A stretch of 64,000 nucleotides of DNA from the NCBI GenBank assembly GCA_019916065.1, contig CM034244.1, positions 25,102,471 to 25,166,470 of the forward strand, given 5' to 3'. The stretch is from Vitellaria paradoxa. Its lineage: Eukaryota > Streptophyta > Magnoliopsida > Ericales > Sapotaceae. Under the pieces are notes generated by a model. That model searched no databases, was not told the origin of the DNA, and worked only from the letters and a program-made list of their open reading frames with translations. This document shows positions 22,890-35,781 of the stretch, one piece after another (position 1 is the first letter of the stretch; every line of letters starts with the position of its first letter). Position numbers and translations under genes: made by a program.

Positions 22890-25084
22890 GGTTACTCTTA
22901 AAAGTTAGGCACGGTGCAAAATAACAATATTAGAAAATTTGGAAAGAATTATAATATAAATAGCATAGGAGAATGTATCTCGAAGAAAGAAAAAATGAAA
23001 ACAAAAGCCAAACTATAAGGCAAAACGAGTTAAACACAAAACTAGATGTGTTCAAACAAGTAGGAAATTAGAATAACAAGTGCGAGCATAGAAAGACTTA
23101 AAATATATTTAAGGACTACTAAAAATGGAAAGAAACACAAAAAATCAATTAAAGAACCAAAAAGTTCTAGTACCTTAAGGTTTTCTCCAACAAACTAATA
23201 TTAATTACACAAAACATCGATGTGGCCCCCATGCTATACTAATGCCAATGAGGTGGATAGCTAAAAACATTGTATTGAAGACCTGCAATCCTTTAAGTAA
23301 AAAAAAGGAATGAATATTAGTTGGTGTGTGAAAACGTAGAAAGTAAGTGAAATATACCTTGGAAAAGTTAAAATTTAATTCCATATTCATTACAAATAAA
23401 AGAGTTAGAAAATGCAACAAAAATATTGATGCTACTAAATACTTCATCAGAGAGATATACATGGTTACTCTTGAAATTAAGCACTGCACAAACTAACAAT
23501 AGTAGAAAATTTCAACAAAGCTACACTGTAAATAGAGTAGGAGAACGTATCTCAAAAAACTAAAAATAAAAACAAAGGCCAAACTACTAGGCAAAAAGAG
23601 TTAAACATAACACTGGATGAGATCAAACAATTTGGAAATTAGAATAACAATTAGAATAACAAATGCAAGCGTAGATAGACTTAAAACATATTTAAGGACT
23701 ATTGAAAATGGAAAGATAAAATAACACCCAAAAATCAATTAAAGAACCAAAAACTTCTAGTACCACAAGTTTTTCTTCAACAAACTAAGAATGATCACGC
23801 AAAATGTTGATATGCTCCGTATACTATACTAATGCCAATGAGGTGTATAGCTGGAAGCATTGTATTAAAGACTCGCAATCCTTTAAGGAAAAAAATGAAT
23901 GAATATTAGTCAGCATTTGAAAACATAGAAAGTATATGAAGTACAAATTGGAAAAGTTGAAATTTAATTCCATGTTTTTTTATTTATAACTAAAAGAGTT
24001 AGAAAAGACAATAAAAATGTCAATGCTTCAAAATACTTCATTGGAGAGACATACATGGTTACTTTTGAAATTAGGCATGGTACAGAATAACAATATTAGA
24101 AAAATTTGACAAAATTGCAATGTGAATAGGGTAGGAGAATGTATCTCGAAGAAAGAAAAACAAAAATAAAGGCCAAATTATATGGCAAAATGAGTCAAAT
24201 ACAACAGTGGATATGTTCAAACAATTAAGAAATTGGAATAACAAATGCAAGTGTAGAAAGACTTAAAACATTTTTAAGGACTACTAAAAACAAAAAGGTA
24301 AAATAATACCAAAAGATCAATTAAAGAACCAAAAACTTCTTGTGCCTTAAGATTTTCTCCAGCAAACTAATATTGATTTTACAAAATCTCGATGTGGCCT
24401 GCATGCTATACTAATGCCAATGAGGTTGATAGCTGAAAACATTGTATGAGAGACCTGCAATCCTTTAGGGAAAAAAAAAGGAATCAATATTAGTCAGCAT
24501 GTGAAAACGTAGAAAGTAAGAGAAATATATCTAGAAAAAATTTAAATTTAATTCCATACTGATTATAGATAAAAGATTTAGAAAAAATAATAAAAATATC
24601 GATGCTGTTAAATAGTTCATCGGAAAGATAAACATGGTTACTCCTGAAATTAAGCACGTTGCAAAGTAGCAATATTAGAAACATTCAACAGAGTTGCAAG
24701 ATAAGTAGAGTAGGAAAATGTATCTCGAACAAGGAAAATAAAAAACAAAGGCCAAACTACAAGGCAAACAGAGGCAAACACGATATTGGATATGATCAAA
24801 CAATAAGGAAATCAGAATAACAAATGCAAGCATAGAAAGACTTAAAATATATTTAAGGACTACTGAAACCGAAAAGATAAAATAACACCAAAAAATTAAT
24901 TAAAGAACCAACAAACCAATATTAATTGCAAGAATACCGATGTAGCCTGTGTGCTATACTAATGCCAATGAGGTAGATAACTGAAAACATTGTATTGGAG
25001 ACCTGTGATCCTTTATCAAAAAAAAAAAAAGAGGAATGAATATTAGTCAGCATGTGAAAACGTAGAATGTAAGAGAAATATACT

Positions 25085-26040
25085 TTTTTTTTAATGATAA
25101 GGAAGAATTAAATTAATGAAAATAAAATACAAGATCACCAAGGAATGCCCCTGATTTTACATGAAGTGCAAAACCATTTGCTAACCAAAGTAGCAAAACA
25201 TCTATTTAATAGATAATAGCAAAAACTCAAACTCAAGCCAATTAGATGTTGATAAGTCTTCAAAATGCCGAGGCTAAAGGATGCCAAATCAATACCCAAA
25301 GCCATTTAAAACAATAACAAAATGTTAAACAATATGCTTAAGCATCAAACAAAGTAGCCACTGAGTAGTTAACAAACCAACACCTCAGCAAGGAGTGACA
25401 ACTTCACAACAACTTCACAAAACCATCAACATGATAGCCAAAACATAACCCAACCATGTCCAAGAAGCTTCAGAAGATAGCAGGCCAATAAGCACAACCC
25501 AGTTGAGACACTACCAATAGGAGCAAAGAAATCAACAATGAAACCAAGACAAATATCATTAGTAGAATAATGTAGCATCTACACTAGGCATAAATAAGCT
25601 TGCAAAAGACTGCAGCAGCCTAAAAGAAATCTAAACATTCACCAACATATCCAAACCATAATTAAACCTACAATAACAGAACCAGTAGCAAAACAAACTG
25701 CACCCCTGCATTGTCATACAATTTAGTCCCTTACAGCATTCAAGGTAATAAACTACTAGACTAAAGTACAGGTAGAAGAAGGTGACAAATGATAACAGTA
25801 AATTGCTTGACATGAAAATGAATAGCAACCAGTACAATTACACTATCATCCAAACTTAGTAGTGGAGCAAAATTAGCTCCAAACTCAAGCCATATCAGAG
25901 AGTAGCAATGAAGAAATAGACAGCAAGCAGAAATGAATTCCAGTCATCTCCAAACTAAAAGCATAATCTATAAGGAATCAAACTACCTTCCAAAATAGTC
26001 AACAAATAAGAAAATGTAGTAAAAAATCACTTATAGCTTT
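25085..26040 (-). mobile_element. probable non-LTR retroelement 3' end
   Basis: The satellite breaks off after gagaaatatac into a T run, then aatgataaggaagaatt and aaaatacaagatcacc. Read on the minus strand this resembles a LINE 3' untranslated end (...CTTGTATTTTATTTTCATT... then poly(A)). No ORF2 motif is seen in the following ~900 bp. The right boundary is unknown and satellite does not resume. Confidence 0.45.
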
Positions 26041-27179
26041 TTTTATAATGTATAATTTGAAACTGGATAACTACATAACTATCTCGAAAAAGCTAAAAAT
26101 GGTGAAGGGTTTTCTTTTTCCAACTTGATTTTAGCTTTTTCGTTTTTGAGTTTGTGCTTTGATGGTATCATGGTGATTTTACCATTTCAAACGTACACTT
26201 CGGCTTATCTTTTGTGCTTTTTTACTACTCAAGAGCTTTCATAAAGTATGATTTAGTATTGGTCCAACTGTTAGCTTTACTTGGTTTTCAAGGCTACTTC
26301 CTAATGTTCGAGATGAATCTATATAATTCATGAATGCCATTACTTAAAACCATGCTTGAAGAATTCTATGAGACCAATTACTAATGTCATGTGATGTGTC
26401 CTCTTTCAGATGTAATGCCAAAGGGCCTAGGAGGGAACTAATGTTATTCCTTATTTCTACAATTTATTTTTATGTAGTCCCAAGTAATTAACTGAATGTA
26501 GACATTTTCTCAATCATGAACAGTGGGCTTTTAACATTAATCAAACTTTTGAAGAAATTTGATGTTAAAAGTAAGCAACTTATCTAATCTATATTTCACT
26601 TGCTAGCGTAAATTCAAGCAACATAAAATATACAACTTCAGTTCATGTTAAGGCAGTATCCAATAGTAGCCTTTCACAATTAAAGCTTGAACAATGTCTA
26701 GTCTTTTTATATATTTTTCTTTCAAGTTAATATTCTGCTTCATCAGTTATTTGTAACACTGATGCATGGATTCAATTTGTTGAAAGAAGGTAATTGGGTC
26801 TCTATTTTCCTCTTTAGTGGGTGTTAAGTTCACTTTATCAAAAGACTCAAAACTTCAAAGCTGCTACTCTCTCCTAACCTCTATGCCTTTCCTAATCCAT
26901 TAATATCCACAAAAAGGTTGCTGTCTAGAAATTTCAACAAGCTAACATTTCAAGATTCAAACAATTCCCTCCCTTTTCTACCACCTAAAACCTACTTTTC
27001 TGAATGCCCTAGGCACACCTGACTGGGGTTTTGAATTATTACTTTCTTATTTTCCATTTTATCTAAAATTTTAACAATATCAATAAATTCTAAAATTAGT
27101 TCACTAAATGCCAAATATATCATTTAATCATGCAATATGAAATGTAAGGCTTCCAATGTCCCTAGGGATTCTAACCTAG
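26041..27179 (-). other. possible decayed internal region of a gypsy element
   Basis: No protein motif recognised. It lies directly downstream, in minus orientation, of the primer-binding site and LTR to its right, so it would be the 5' internal part of that element, but it is too eroded or truncated to confirm. Confidence 0.35.
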
Positions 27180-27191
27180 GCTTTAATACCA
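27180..27191 (-). promoter_or_regulatory. primer-binding site, minus strand
   Basis: The minus strand reads TGGTATTAAAGC, two changes from the initiator tRNA-Met consensus TGGTATCAGAGC. It lies three bases beyond the LTR end. It indicates that the LTR at 27195-33497 was a 5' LTR of a minus-oriented element rather than a solo LTR. Confidence 0.65.
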
Positions 27192-27340
27192 ACTTGTCAT
27201 GCCTCAAATCTTATGACCCAAGGAGTGAGTGAATAACTTACATATCATGCACGCATTATCATTTCCCTGATTAGAGCAATATAACTACCCTAGAGTAGCA
27301 TGCATAATAACTAGCAGTAATGATAAAAATAAACTAAGTC

Positions 27341-28181
27341 TGTCACACCCCAGATTTTCATAATCCGAATACCCGAGGGTGACTTGGAATTATTTATTTG
27401 GGTATAAAAATAAGATGACAGCAACACGCCGTCACATCTCAAATTTTTCCTCCAAACTGGGGTTGACTTGCAATAAAAATTTAAGGTATTCAAGATCCCA
27501 AGTTTATCCCAACCAACATTTATAAGTTATTAGACTGAATCATTTGATGGGATTCAACTACAGGGCACAAAATAAAAAAAATAGAGAATAATATTATAGA
27601 GCCATCTAAGCGTCCCAACTATGCGATTAATATTACATATCAAATAAAGTAACTAGGTCTAAACTTAATGATTACAATCATCCAATAATTATTATTACAG
27701 ACCACAACAATAAATAAAGTCTTTCAGCATTGTGCAGAAAAGAAAAAAAAATAGATAACTTTTCTGATGGAATATTTAAGAAAAATTAATCTTTTTCTAG
27801 CTCATCTTCAATATCCCTATGCTTAATATCCTGAAAAAAAATATTCCCACAAGGGGTGAGCTACTAAAGCCCAGTAATCAGAATCTCCTAGATGCCTATA
27901 TGCGGTGGTTGTAATGCTATACTGTATTAGGTGACCCATTACAGTGAATGTGATTAGGTGGCATACTATTTATGCAACAATTAATTCAATATATCCCAAT
28001 TAAATAATGTAAAATATACTTACAACGGTTCGATGAAACCGTCACCGTAACTACTATTTTACTTACATGTAGAAATAGTTAAATGTTGATGTGTGTACCA
28101 CAATAAAATCTATGTCGTAGTAGTAGAGATCTCAGATTCAGATCTTCAAGGTCTAGGGATCAAATTCCGTAGCGATACAGG

Positions 28182-28216
<35 letters not shown>

Positions 28217-31169
28217 AATATTCATCAAGAAGAATTAAATATAATTAAATAATGTCAACACATTATTCATACATAAGCAAGAGAGGTTGCCAGTCATAGT
28301 AAAATTTGGTAAAGGAGTTTAATCTAATTCCTCCTAGGATAATCATACTTCTATCCTCCTCTACCCCCAGCGTTGGAAATCAGTGACGTTACGGGCTTAG
28401 CATTCAATGAATTTCGATGGTGTCACCCACCAAAAACCTAGTCGTCGCGACCGGCTACCTGACTGGCCAGGTCAGAAGAGAGTATCTTTCAAATAAAATG
28501 TATATGTTCCCATCTCCATCTAAAAGGCCATTTCTACCCACCCATCACCGCATTGCCAAAAAAATAACTTTAGCATCGAGTGCCTTAATTTATTTTCACC
28601 CTTTGGCCTTCTAAGGGTATCTTGTATGGCAATCAGATATTTTTAATAACAACCGACAATGTTCCCAGGTGATGAATCCGAAGTGGGATTATTCAGTCAC
28701 ATGCAGTATACTTTAAGTATTTTATCTCAATTCAAAATTTAATAATAATTCACAATAAATTAAAGATTAAACATAATCACCAACATTATTATCACAAAGG
28801 TAGGTACCACATATAAATTAACAAGTAGCAAGTAACTAGAAAAATTTAGAATTCGAATTAGTATTTTAGTTAATTCTTTGACAAGTTTGCTGTACTAGCC
28901 TTGATAAGAATAAAATTATTTCTAATGGTATATTAATTAAGCCGAGGTTGGCAGCTTAGTGGGCGGGCGACCCTAATTGTGATTTGAAGTCGCGAGTTCG
29001 AATCTTATTGGCTGCGATCTCGATTTTTGTCTTTTTTTCCTTTTTATTTTATGATTTTATGGAATATAAAGATAGTAAATAGCTTTTTGGACTTATATTT
29101 AATTTTAGAAAAATTTATAAGTTTCATTTTATTTGAATAAATTTCCAATCATCATCTTATTTATAACCAAACCCTTATCATAGGTTTTCAGCTTCAAGAT
29201 ATCCACAAATATCCATAAAATTATTCCAATATTTAGGAAGGTATTAAATAAGTTTCATTAAATTCACTTAATCATAAAAATATAGTTATATAACTTGCTA
29301 GGTAGACAGAACAATGTCTAAAAGAATCAATTAAAATAAATCAAATTCATTTAAGGAAGGCCAAATGAGGAAAGAATAAGTCCATTGTTTCATTTGGGCA
29401 TTTTTATCAAATACTTGGTTCTACTTAGCCATTTTAGTTTGAATAAGTCATCCAACTACCTATGATGAAACTGATTATCTAAGTCAGTTATCATAAATAA
29501 ATGATACATAATATCCAGTTTAAAATAATTTTATATCAATTGGAAAATAACTAACTAGCATCAACTTAACAGTCCACTTCAGTATTATATCAAATAGTAT
29601 AAGTGTTTTACTATATCAAGCCTTGTGAATAAAATTACACATCAATAAAATTTATTAACATGACAATAATTAACAGAAAGAAATTAGAAATTTAAATAAA
29701 TCTTTAAATATAATAATCTAAAAATAATCCAAACAAGCATCCATTAAAGGCTAAGCAGAGACAACAGCTTAAAAGAAAATTCATATAAAATAGAGCAGAA
29801 CTCCAATATCTATAAACTTTATATATGTAGAAACTAGACTTTAAAACCTACAAATTTCATGTTTTACACTTTTAAAAATTCTAAGGTCTAAATGTGCAAA
29901 AATAGCCTTGAATTTAGTTTGTTCAGAAGATATAATTTTTCACGTGCTCAGTATTTTGAGCATAACTTTTGACTCACAAATCAGATTGATGCAAATCTTC
30001 TTGGGTTTGAAAGAAAACTTAAAGGGCTACAACTTTTATGTTTTAGCCAAAGCCTAATTCCACCATTTTAGGGGTCAAGAACACATCAAAAGTTACAAAC
30101 AGAAAGCTGTCAGCATATTGGGCTACATCAGTCAAAGTTTCGACTTCCCTAACCCCAATATACAGGTATTATTTTTTTATCACAATCAAATTTCATACTT
30201 TAAACCCAAAAATGCTTTAGCTTCAAAATTGAAGGCATCAAATATATTTTAGGAGGTTTGTTATCCTACCTCAATGAAGATATTGGTGACCAAGCCTGTG
30301 AAGGAAAAAGGAGTTGAGCTTTGAACACCACCCAATTGGAAAATTCCAAGCCTTTCTTCTTCCTCCAAACAACACCAAATGTCCAGCCACACTTGATAAA
30401 AATATATATTTTTTTCTCTCTTATTTTTTTCTTCTCTTTGAAGGCACACAATTTATAAGAATCATGGGAGTGTAGAGAAAGTTATTGGTGGAGAAAATAA
30501 CCTCCACTTCACATGCTTCAAAACAACTAAGGTAAGATCATGCATCTACAATAGGTAGCATGATCCAAGAATCATGCTTTCTTTTTGACTATCTAACCAT
30601 ATAATTTAAGAAATGTATTGGAAAATCGATGGAGATGGGTGGCATGATCCAGGAATCATGCTAACTTTTTGACTAATTAAACAAATTATTTAAAAGATGC
30701 TTTAAATGTTTAAATCATGCTAACTAAGTAATTTGGAAGAATGCTTTAAAGTCATCAATGTGGGGTCTTCTTTTTGACTAATTAGCCACCTAATTTGAGA
30801 GATTGTGAGAGATGTATGGAAGATGGAAAATGAAGTTGCGGGGAAATAATTTAGAGCTACTATTCATGAGTCAACTCAATGAGTGATAAAGTGAGTTGAA
30901 GTGAGTTGAGGTGAGTCAAAGGAAAAGGTTGACCCATGGGTTAATGGGCTTGGGTTAAACCAATTAGATAATTAGGCTAGGAATTGTTTGGATAAAAGTT
31001 TAGAAATTCTACATTAAACTCCCACATAGAATTAAATCTGAAAATCTTTCCAACTAATTTTATCATTCCAAAAATTTTCAAATCCTCAATTTTCTAGATT
31101 TTTACTATAATAAATATCACCACCACACTTAAACAAATTAATTAAGAGAAAAAAATTTAGGTTATTATA
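27341..31169 (-). mobile_element. nested 3.8-kb solo LTR with TSD aagtc
   Basis: Starts TGTCACACCCC and ends GGTTATTATA (the last C of a canonical TTACA is changed), flanked by aagtc at 27336-27340 and 31170-31174. The termini resemble those of the outer LTR family (TGTCACGCCCC ... GGGGTATTACA), so it belongs to a related gypsy group in the same orientation. No coding region was recognised. It holds a (TA)n run at about 28184-28213 and a SINE-like unit near 28942. It inserted after the outer LTR was in place. Confidence 0.75.
28942..29035 (+). mobile_element. tRNA-derived SINE-like unit
   Basis: RNA polymerase III-type boxes at tRNA-like spacing: box A-like ggcagcttagtgggcgg (about 28950-28966) and box B-like gagttcgaatc (28994-29004). 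A T-rich tail follows. It does not fold as an intact tRNA gene by eye. TSD not identified. Confidence 0.5.
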
Positions 31170-33442
31170 AAGTCTCAGCTCAACTAGGTTACCAAGCTCT
31201 AACACCTCGAACAAAGTAAATAACATAGGCCTTATTGCCTTTACAACTAAATCGAATAAATCTCCAAATTAAATAATATTACAGTCCCAAATAATAATAA
31301 ACTTAATCAAATAAAAATTAAATGCCTGCAAAAACTATGGAACATTTAGCCCAAATCAATGCCCACCTAGATCTATAGGTTCAAGATGCAACTTTTAGCC
31401 CAAATTAATGCCCACCTAGATCTATAGGTTCAAAACCTACAGGAAAGTCTGTAGGGACATGAACTCCAACTACTTGTTCCCACGATGCATAATACTAACA
31501 TATATGATATGTAAAACAATGATATCAAACATAATTATCATAATAATTAATATCTCCAATAACATCATAATATCTCAAGAAAACCAAACAATCAAGGTCT
31601 CATCAAGGTTTTCATCAACAATTCCAAATATTATCTTTCTTAATCTCATCATTATCAATTTATATCCACATTCACAACTTCCATTACCATTAGGGGGTGG
31701 GCATAACTAATGTCCTATTTATGAGTCAACACTCAACAGAACGATGAGTTGAAATTCATCATCGTTCAGAGCCACAATTAACCATAACATACATCATGTT
31801 GTACGCTACTAATCTACCAGCATAAATACCAATCCAATTGTAGGTTTCAAGTCTTTCAACCCTAGGGTAATCTCTGTGCCCTTCCTATTTTTCCATGTCC
31901 TCAATCCCCATCTCATAATATTGATCATAATATCATCTTATCTCATTTATAATTCTTATTACCAGTATCATATATTCACCAGCTCAATTAATCAACGAAC
32001 AATATATTGTAACACATTCCTATAAAAAGCTATATTCTCAACTTATTCTTAATAATTAATACATCATAATTCATCATTCTCTTCTCTTTTCATTTTTCTT
32101 ATTCAAAATCTTATTCAAGAATTTCAAACATCATTATAGAAATCATACATGTCCCATTTATAACTAAACAATCAAATAATCCCATCTAAAAACATTAAAC
32201 ACATTTTCTAGATCACACAGTTAAATCTAAACATGCTAAATAGTTTTTAAAAATTGTACGTAATCTATTCTTCAATATTGTTAACTTAAGATTCTAAATA
32301 ATGCCTAAGAAAGATTGGGCACCCATGAGTGGTTAAGTTAGCATTGATCTTTGGTCAGTTCCGATTTACATTTATAGTCATTTTGTTTCAGCCTTTTCAG
32401 GCTACTATGACAGATTGTAGGAGAGGGGGATAAGCCACTGTACAATGCTTCGCCTCCAAGCAAATGTGTGTATATGTATGCATAATGAAGGAAAGAGAGA
32501 AAGTTTTGGAATCGGGAGAGAAGGCTGAGAACTGAAAGGAAACCAAAGTAGGTAAGTTATTCAAATCTCAACCAAACTCAATTTGGTTTTCTAAGAATGA
32601 AATTGAACCTTCATTAATTGAACATGTGTGTGCAATCAGTTTGTTGCTAGGATCAACAGATTAGGTAGACAGTCTACTTCAATTTTTCTAGGTTACTGGT
32701 TAAGTCACTGTCTTGTTCAGCTTACTATTCATCATCTAATCTTCAATTAAGGTTGGGAGTTTCATAGATCTTGCTTTCATATGGTTATGCAAAAAGCATA
32801 TGATAGTAATTATGAGTTTAATTTTAGGTTGAATGGATCTATTATTGGAAAGAAACTTAAGGTGAAATCATTGTATAATTATTAATTGTTTGAGAATTGG
32901 CTGCAAGTTAGTAATATTGATCTATGCTTCTTAGAACCATAGGATGAACATCATTTTGGTGACACATGAGTGGCTTAAGACTATTAAAAACAAGTATCTT
33001 AAAGTTTCGTTTTCATGTAAGAAAATAGTAGAAGAAAATCGAGTTTAAACCATAAATTTGTAAAATAGAGTCACATTCCCACGCCTACTGCTCAGGCCAA
33101 GGGTGCTTGGGACCAAAATCAGTTGGGTGCCCACATTTGGGGTGCACGAGACTAAACCAAGTGGGGTGCCTTCCATTTGGGGCACACAGGATAGAACAAA
33201 GAGGGGCATCCAACCCTTTTTGTCCAATCTTCTGTTTTGACTTGTTCTGGCATGCGCCCAAACTATCACTCGGGGGCATCGAGCCTTTCTTCCCCTTGGC
33301 CTAATTGTGTATCTTTCACAATTTAGGCCCAATTCCTCTTTAGCCCACTTTGTTTTAGGTACACATCTAGCCCAAAGCTTTTAAACTTAGCCCAAATAAA
33401 TTTTATTTCTTCTATTTTCTCATACATAATTTCAAAATAAAA

Positions 33443-33486
<44 letters not shown>

Positions 33487-33497
33487 CTGGGTTATCA

Positions 33498-33839
33498 TAA
33501 GGTGAATGGCAATTTTAATGGTTAGGTTTAAGGTGAGACAAGACCAAAGTAACATTTAACCGAAAAATCAGAACATCAATCTGTCAAATTTGTTGTGCCA
33601 ATTCAGGCACCTGGGAGCAAGGTTCGTTCGCTTAACCTTACTTGTGCACCTGCACCCCATTTTCTCCTCCTTTGCTAAAATTTTATTAATTGTTTTAAAA
33701 TCCCAAACTGAAATCTAAGCTAAGAACTGAGCAACCGAGTCCACTAATGCATTACCTTAACCGTCTTAATATGTCGCTAAATCATAATTACATACATTCG
33801 GAATAAGACAATATATACTAAGATATGGTTCGTTACAGA
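33498..33839. other. non-coding stretch
   Basis: No feature recognised between the LTR end and the Athila-type gag remnant. It could be internal sequence of either neighbour. Confidence 0.4.
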
Positions 33840-35430
33840 TTCTAGTGATGTTGCTCCTAATATCCTCAAGTGCTCTATCAATTTGAGTAGTATGATTTTT
33901 AAGTTTAGCCATAGCCGTAGTACTCTCACCAACATAAACTATTGAAATGTTTCGTTAAGACTCTTCTTTCGTGGTGACTAATAGGAAATAGGCTAGGATG
34001 GTCCTTGTGGATGATAGGAATAAGGATTGGCATCTCCAACTAAAATTTAGGTGATTCCTCCACTCAAGGTTATAAGTCTCTCTATACGGGTTCAGTTTTT
34101 GGAAAGTCTAGGTTGCATTAGCCTGTTCATTTAGGACTTCCTTAAATGCTGGGAGGGTCGAACAGTGTTTTGTTATGTGGCCTAAATTCTCACAAATGTC
34201 ACAATATTTTCTTGAAGTTTAGAGTCAATCTGGTTTACCTTCTTCATTTCCATAGCTTTTAACCTATGGGTAAGAGTGGTCAATCGGGCACTAAGGTCAT
34301 CATGGGGGCAAGAATATGCTTTTCCTTACGGGAAATGAGTGATATCAACTCGTGTCTAGGTGGGATAGCAATGTCTTAGGATTGTGTATGCTTAGAAAGG
34401 TAATAAAAATACTTATAATCCCCTTCAGCACTCTTGTTTATAAAAGCACCATTGCACATCATTTCTACGAGTTAATGCGAGCTTGGAGTTAATACATTAT
34501 AAAAAAAACTGATCACACTAGTCAACTCATATCCATGATGTAGGCAAGCATTTAATATATCTTTGTATCTTTCCTAACACTGATAAAAAGCTTCCATTTA
34601 GTTTGTGAAAAATTCATGACTTGTCTCTTATAGGTATGTGTCCATTGGATGGGGAAAATTTTTTTAAAAATTCTTATTGTAAAACTTTCCAATTTCCAAT
34701 GGACTGTGGTCTAAAAGAATTCAACTATGTTTTTACTTTATCTTTGAGTAAGAAGGGAAAGACTTTGAGCCTAATTACTTTAGCTGCGCAGTTATGATTC
34801 ATGAAAGTGTTACAGACCTCAAAAAAATGTCTCAAATGTAGGTAAGGGTTCTCAGCCTCAAAACCATAAAATTGAGGCAAACATTGGAGTATGCCTGATT
34901 TGAGGCTAAAATTGCCAACCTCGAGAGGAAGTATAATGCAAGATAGTGCACATTACTACATGGGTTGAAGAATATTTCACATAGGCGGTGGGAGATTTTA
35001 ATCTATTACTTGTGGGAATTGGCCATTAGTACCCTCAGCCATGACTTCGAGTGAAGAAAGTGGACTAAGTGATGTCTTAGGGATCTCCAAAAAACCTTAA
35101 GGTTAACTACTAGGTCAATGTTGACAATCCACCGTGTTTATCTCTAGAATGAGATCAATGGGGCATATGCATAGGAATGAAGTATGACGTTTTTTAGATG
35201 AAAGCACAATAATAATGAAGAATTAAAAATAAAATTAAAAGAAAAAAAACAATATCACCTGAATTAGTTGAATTGCTCCAAATAAAAAAAAAAAAAGAAA
35301 AGAACACCTCCGGCTTCGCTGATCAATTCCCCGGTAATGGCTCAAAAAATTGGTCAATTCCATAAGTGCAAGGCATTGACAAGCGGTAACCCGGATAAGT
35401 CTGGGGTCATCCTCCAAAAAAAGATGTCTA
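33840..35430 (-). pseudogene. Athila-type Ty3/gypsy 5' leader and gag remnant
   Basis: Read on the minus strand, the leader at about 35350-35325 contains gagccattaccggggaa, resembling the ggcgccgttgccgggga leader of Athila/Tat elements. A gag start follows near 35050 (MAEGTNGQFPQVID). Gag traces continue: KLESFTIRIFKKF (about 34680), the helical region around 34500 (WI-VD-CDQFF, INSKLALTRRNDVQ), and ARLTTLTHRLKAMEMKKVNQ (about 34260). A C-terminal part with VGDANPYSYHPQ runs to about 33840. Each piece is separated by stops or frameshifts. Pol is absent on the left, so only the 5' portion remains. Athila assignment rests on leader and gag style and is inferred. Confidence 0.6.
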
Positions 35431-35776
35431 GAAGCTTTTGATAGTGAAGGAAAAAAATGGTTTTAGTGGATTTGGAAAAAGTGTCATTTGCAGTAAATAA
35501 AAATAAAAGAAATCAACAATAAAACTAGTGTGGGTTATTTTTTAATAATCAAAATGACTTAAGCTTTAGATTTCCCTCTTCTTTTTATCTTTTAAGTCCT
35601 GATTTATTAATGTATTTTTATTACTCAATTGAATTACTGCAATAGTGTATTCCAATTGAAAATTATTTTTAGTTAAAGCTCCAAACTAATAATGCTTTCA
35701 ATTTTAAGAAGTTGAGCCCTAGAGTTTGCAAATGAAATAATTAAAGGGTTTTTCATGCCATAAAATATTTTTCTCA
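35431..35776 (-). mobile_element. probable partial LTR of the Athila-type remnant
   Basis: By position this should be the 3' end of the minus-oriented element's 5' LTR (ccccagacttatccggg lies just inside). It is cut at 35777-35781, the target site of the chromovirus-like element. No opposite LTR end is visible in the window. Confidence 0.4.
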
Positions 35777-35781
35777 ACAAA

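Larger units (their letters stand above)
13867..25084. repeat. ~580-bp satellite tandem array, 16 anchor copies
   Basis: A complex tandem repeat recognised by the anchor actaatgccaatgaggtgg, found near 13887, 14461, 14780, 15361, 15692, 16269, 16849, 18944, 19503, 20084, 20676, 21252, 23238, 23828, 24410 and 24958. Typical spacing is 548-592 bp. Two units are short (319 and 331 bp). Two gaps are long only because they contain a solo LTR (17295-18812) and a LINE (21391-22880). Each unit also carries an A-run followed by gaatgaatattagtcggc, the stretch aaatttaattccatatt, and catggttactcttgaaatta. Units differ by many point changes and small indels, so the array is not freshly amplified. The minus strand of several units holds a short open frame of 60-99 codons. 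No match to a named satellite is claimed. Confidence 0.9.
27195..33497 (-). mobile_element. gypsy-type LTR (minus), split by a nested LTR
   Basis: Plus-strand left end TGTCATGCC, right end near CTGGGTTATCA. Sequence blocks match the solo LTRs at 45399 and 48300. Examples are the left-end block (cttatgacccaaggagtgagtga, then catgcacgcatt, then gattagagcaa), the ggccttattgcc block near 31230, the tctgtagggacatga block near 31449, and the GGGTGCC-rich block at 33120-33290. Without the nested 3829-bp insertion and its TSD the LTR is about 2.47 kb. It contains an (AT)n run at about 33446-33484. No matching TSD was found at the outer ends, as expected for one LTR of a longer element. No coding region. 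Confidence 0.7.

Noticed and set aside
13867..25084. CRISPR array or tandem gene family
   Set aside because: Units are ~580 bp with no short-repeat/spacer alternation, and the open frames are broken in many units; it is a eukaryotic satellite.
28942..29035. tRNA gene
   Set aside because: Box A- and box B-like motifs are present, but the arms do not pair as a tRNA and a T-rich SINE-like tail follows. The same applies to 54241-54330.
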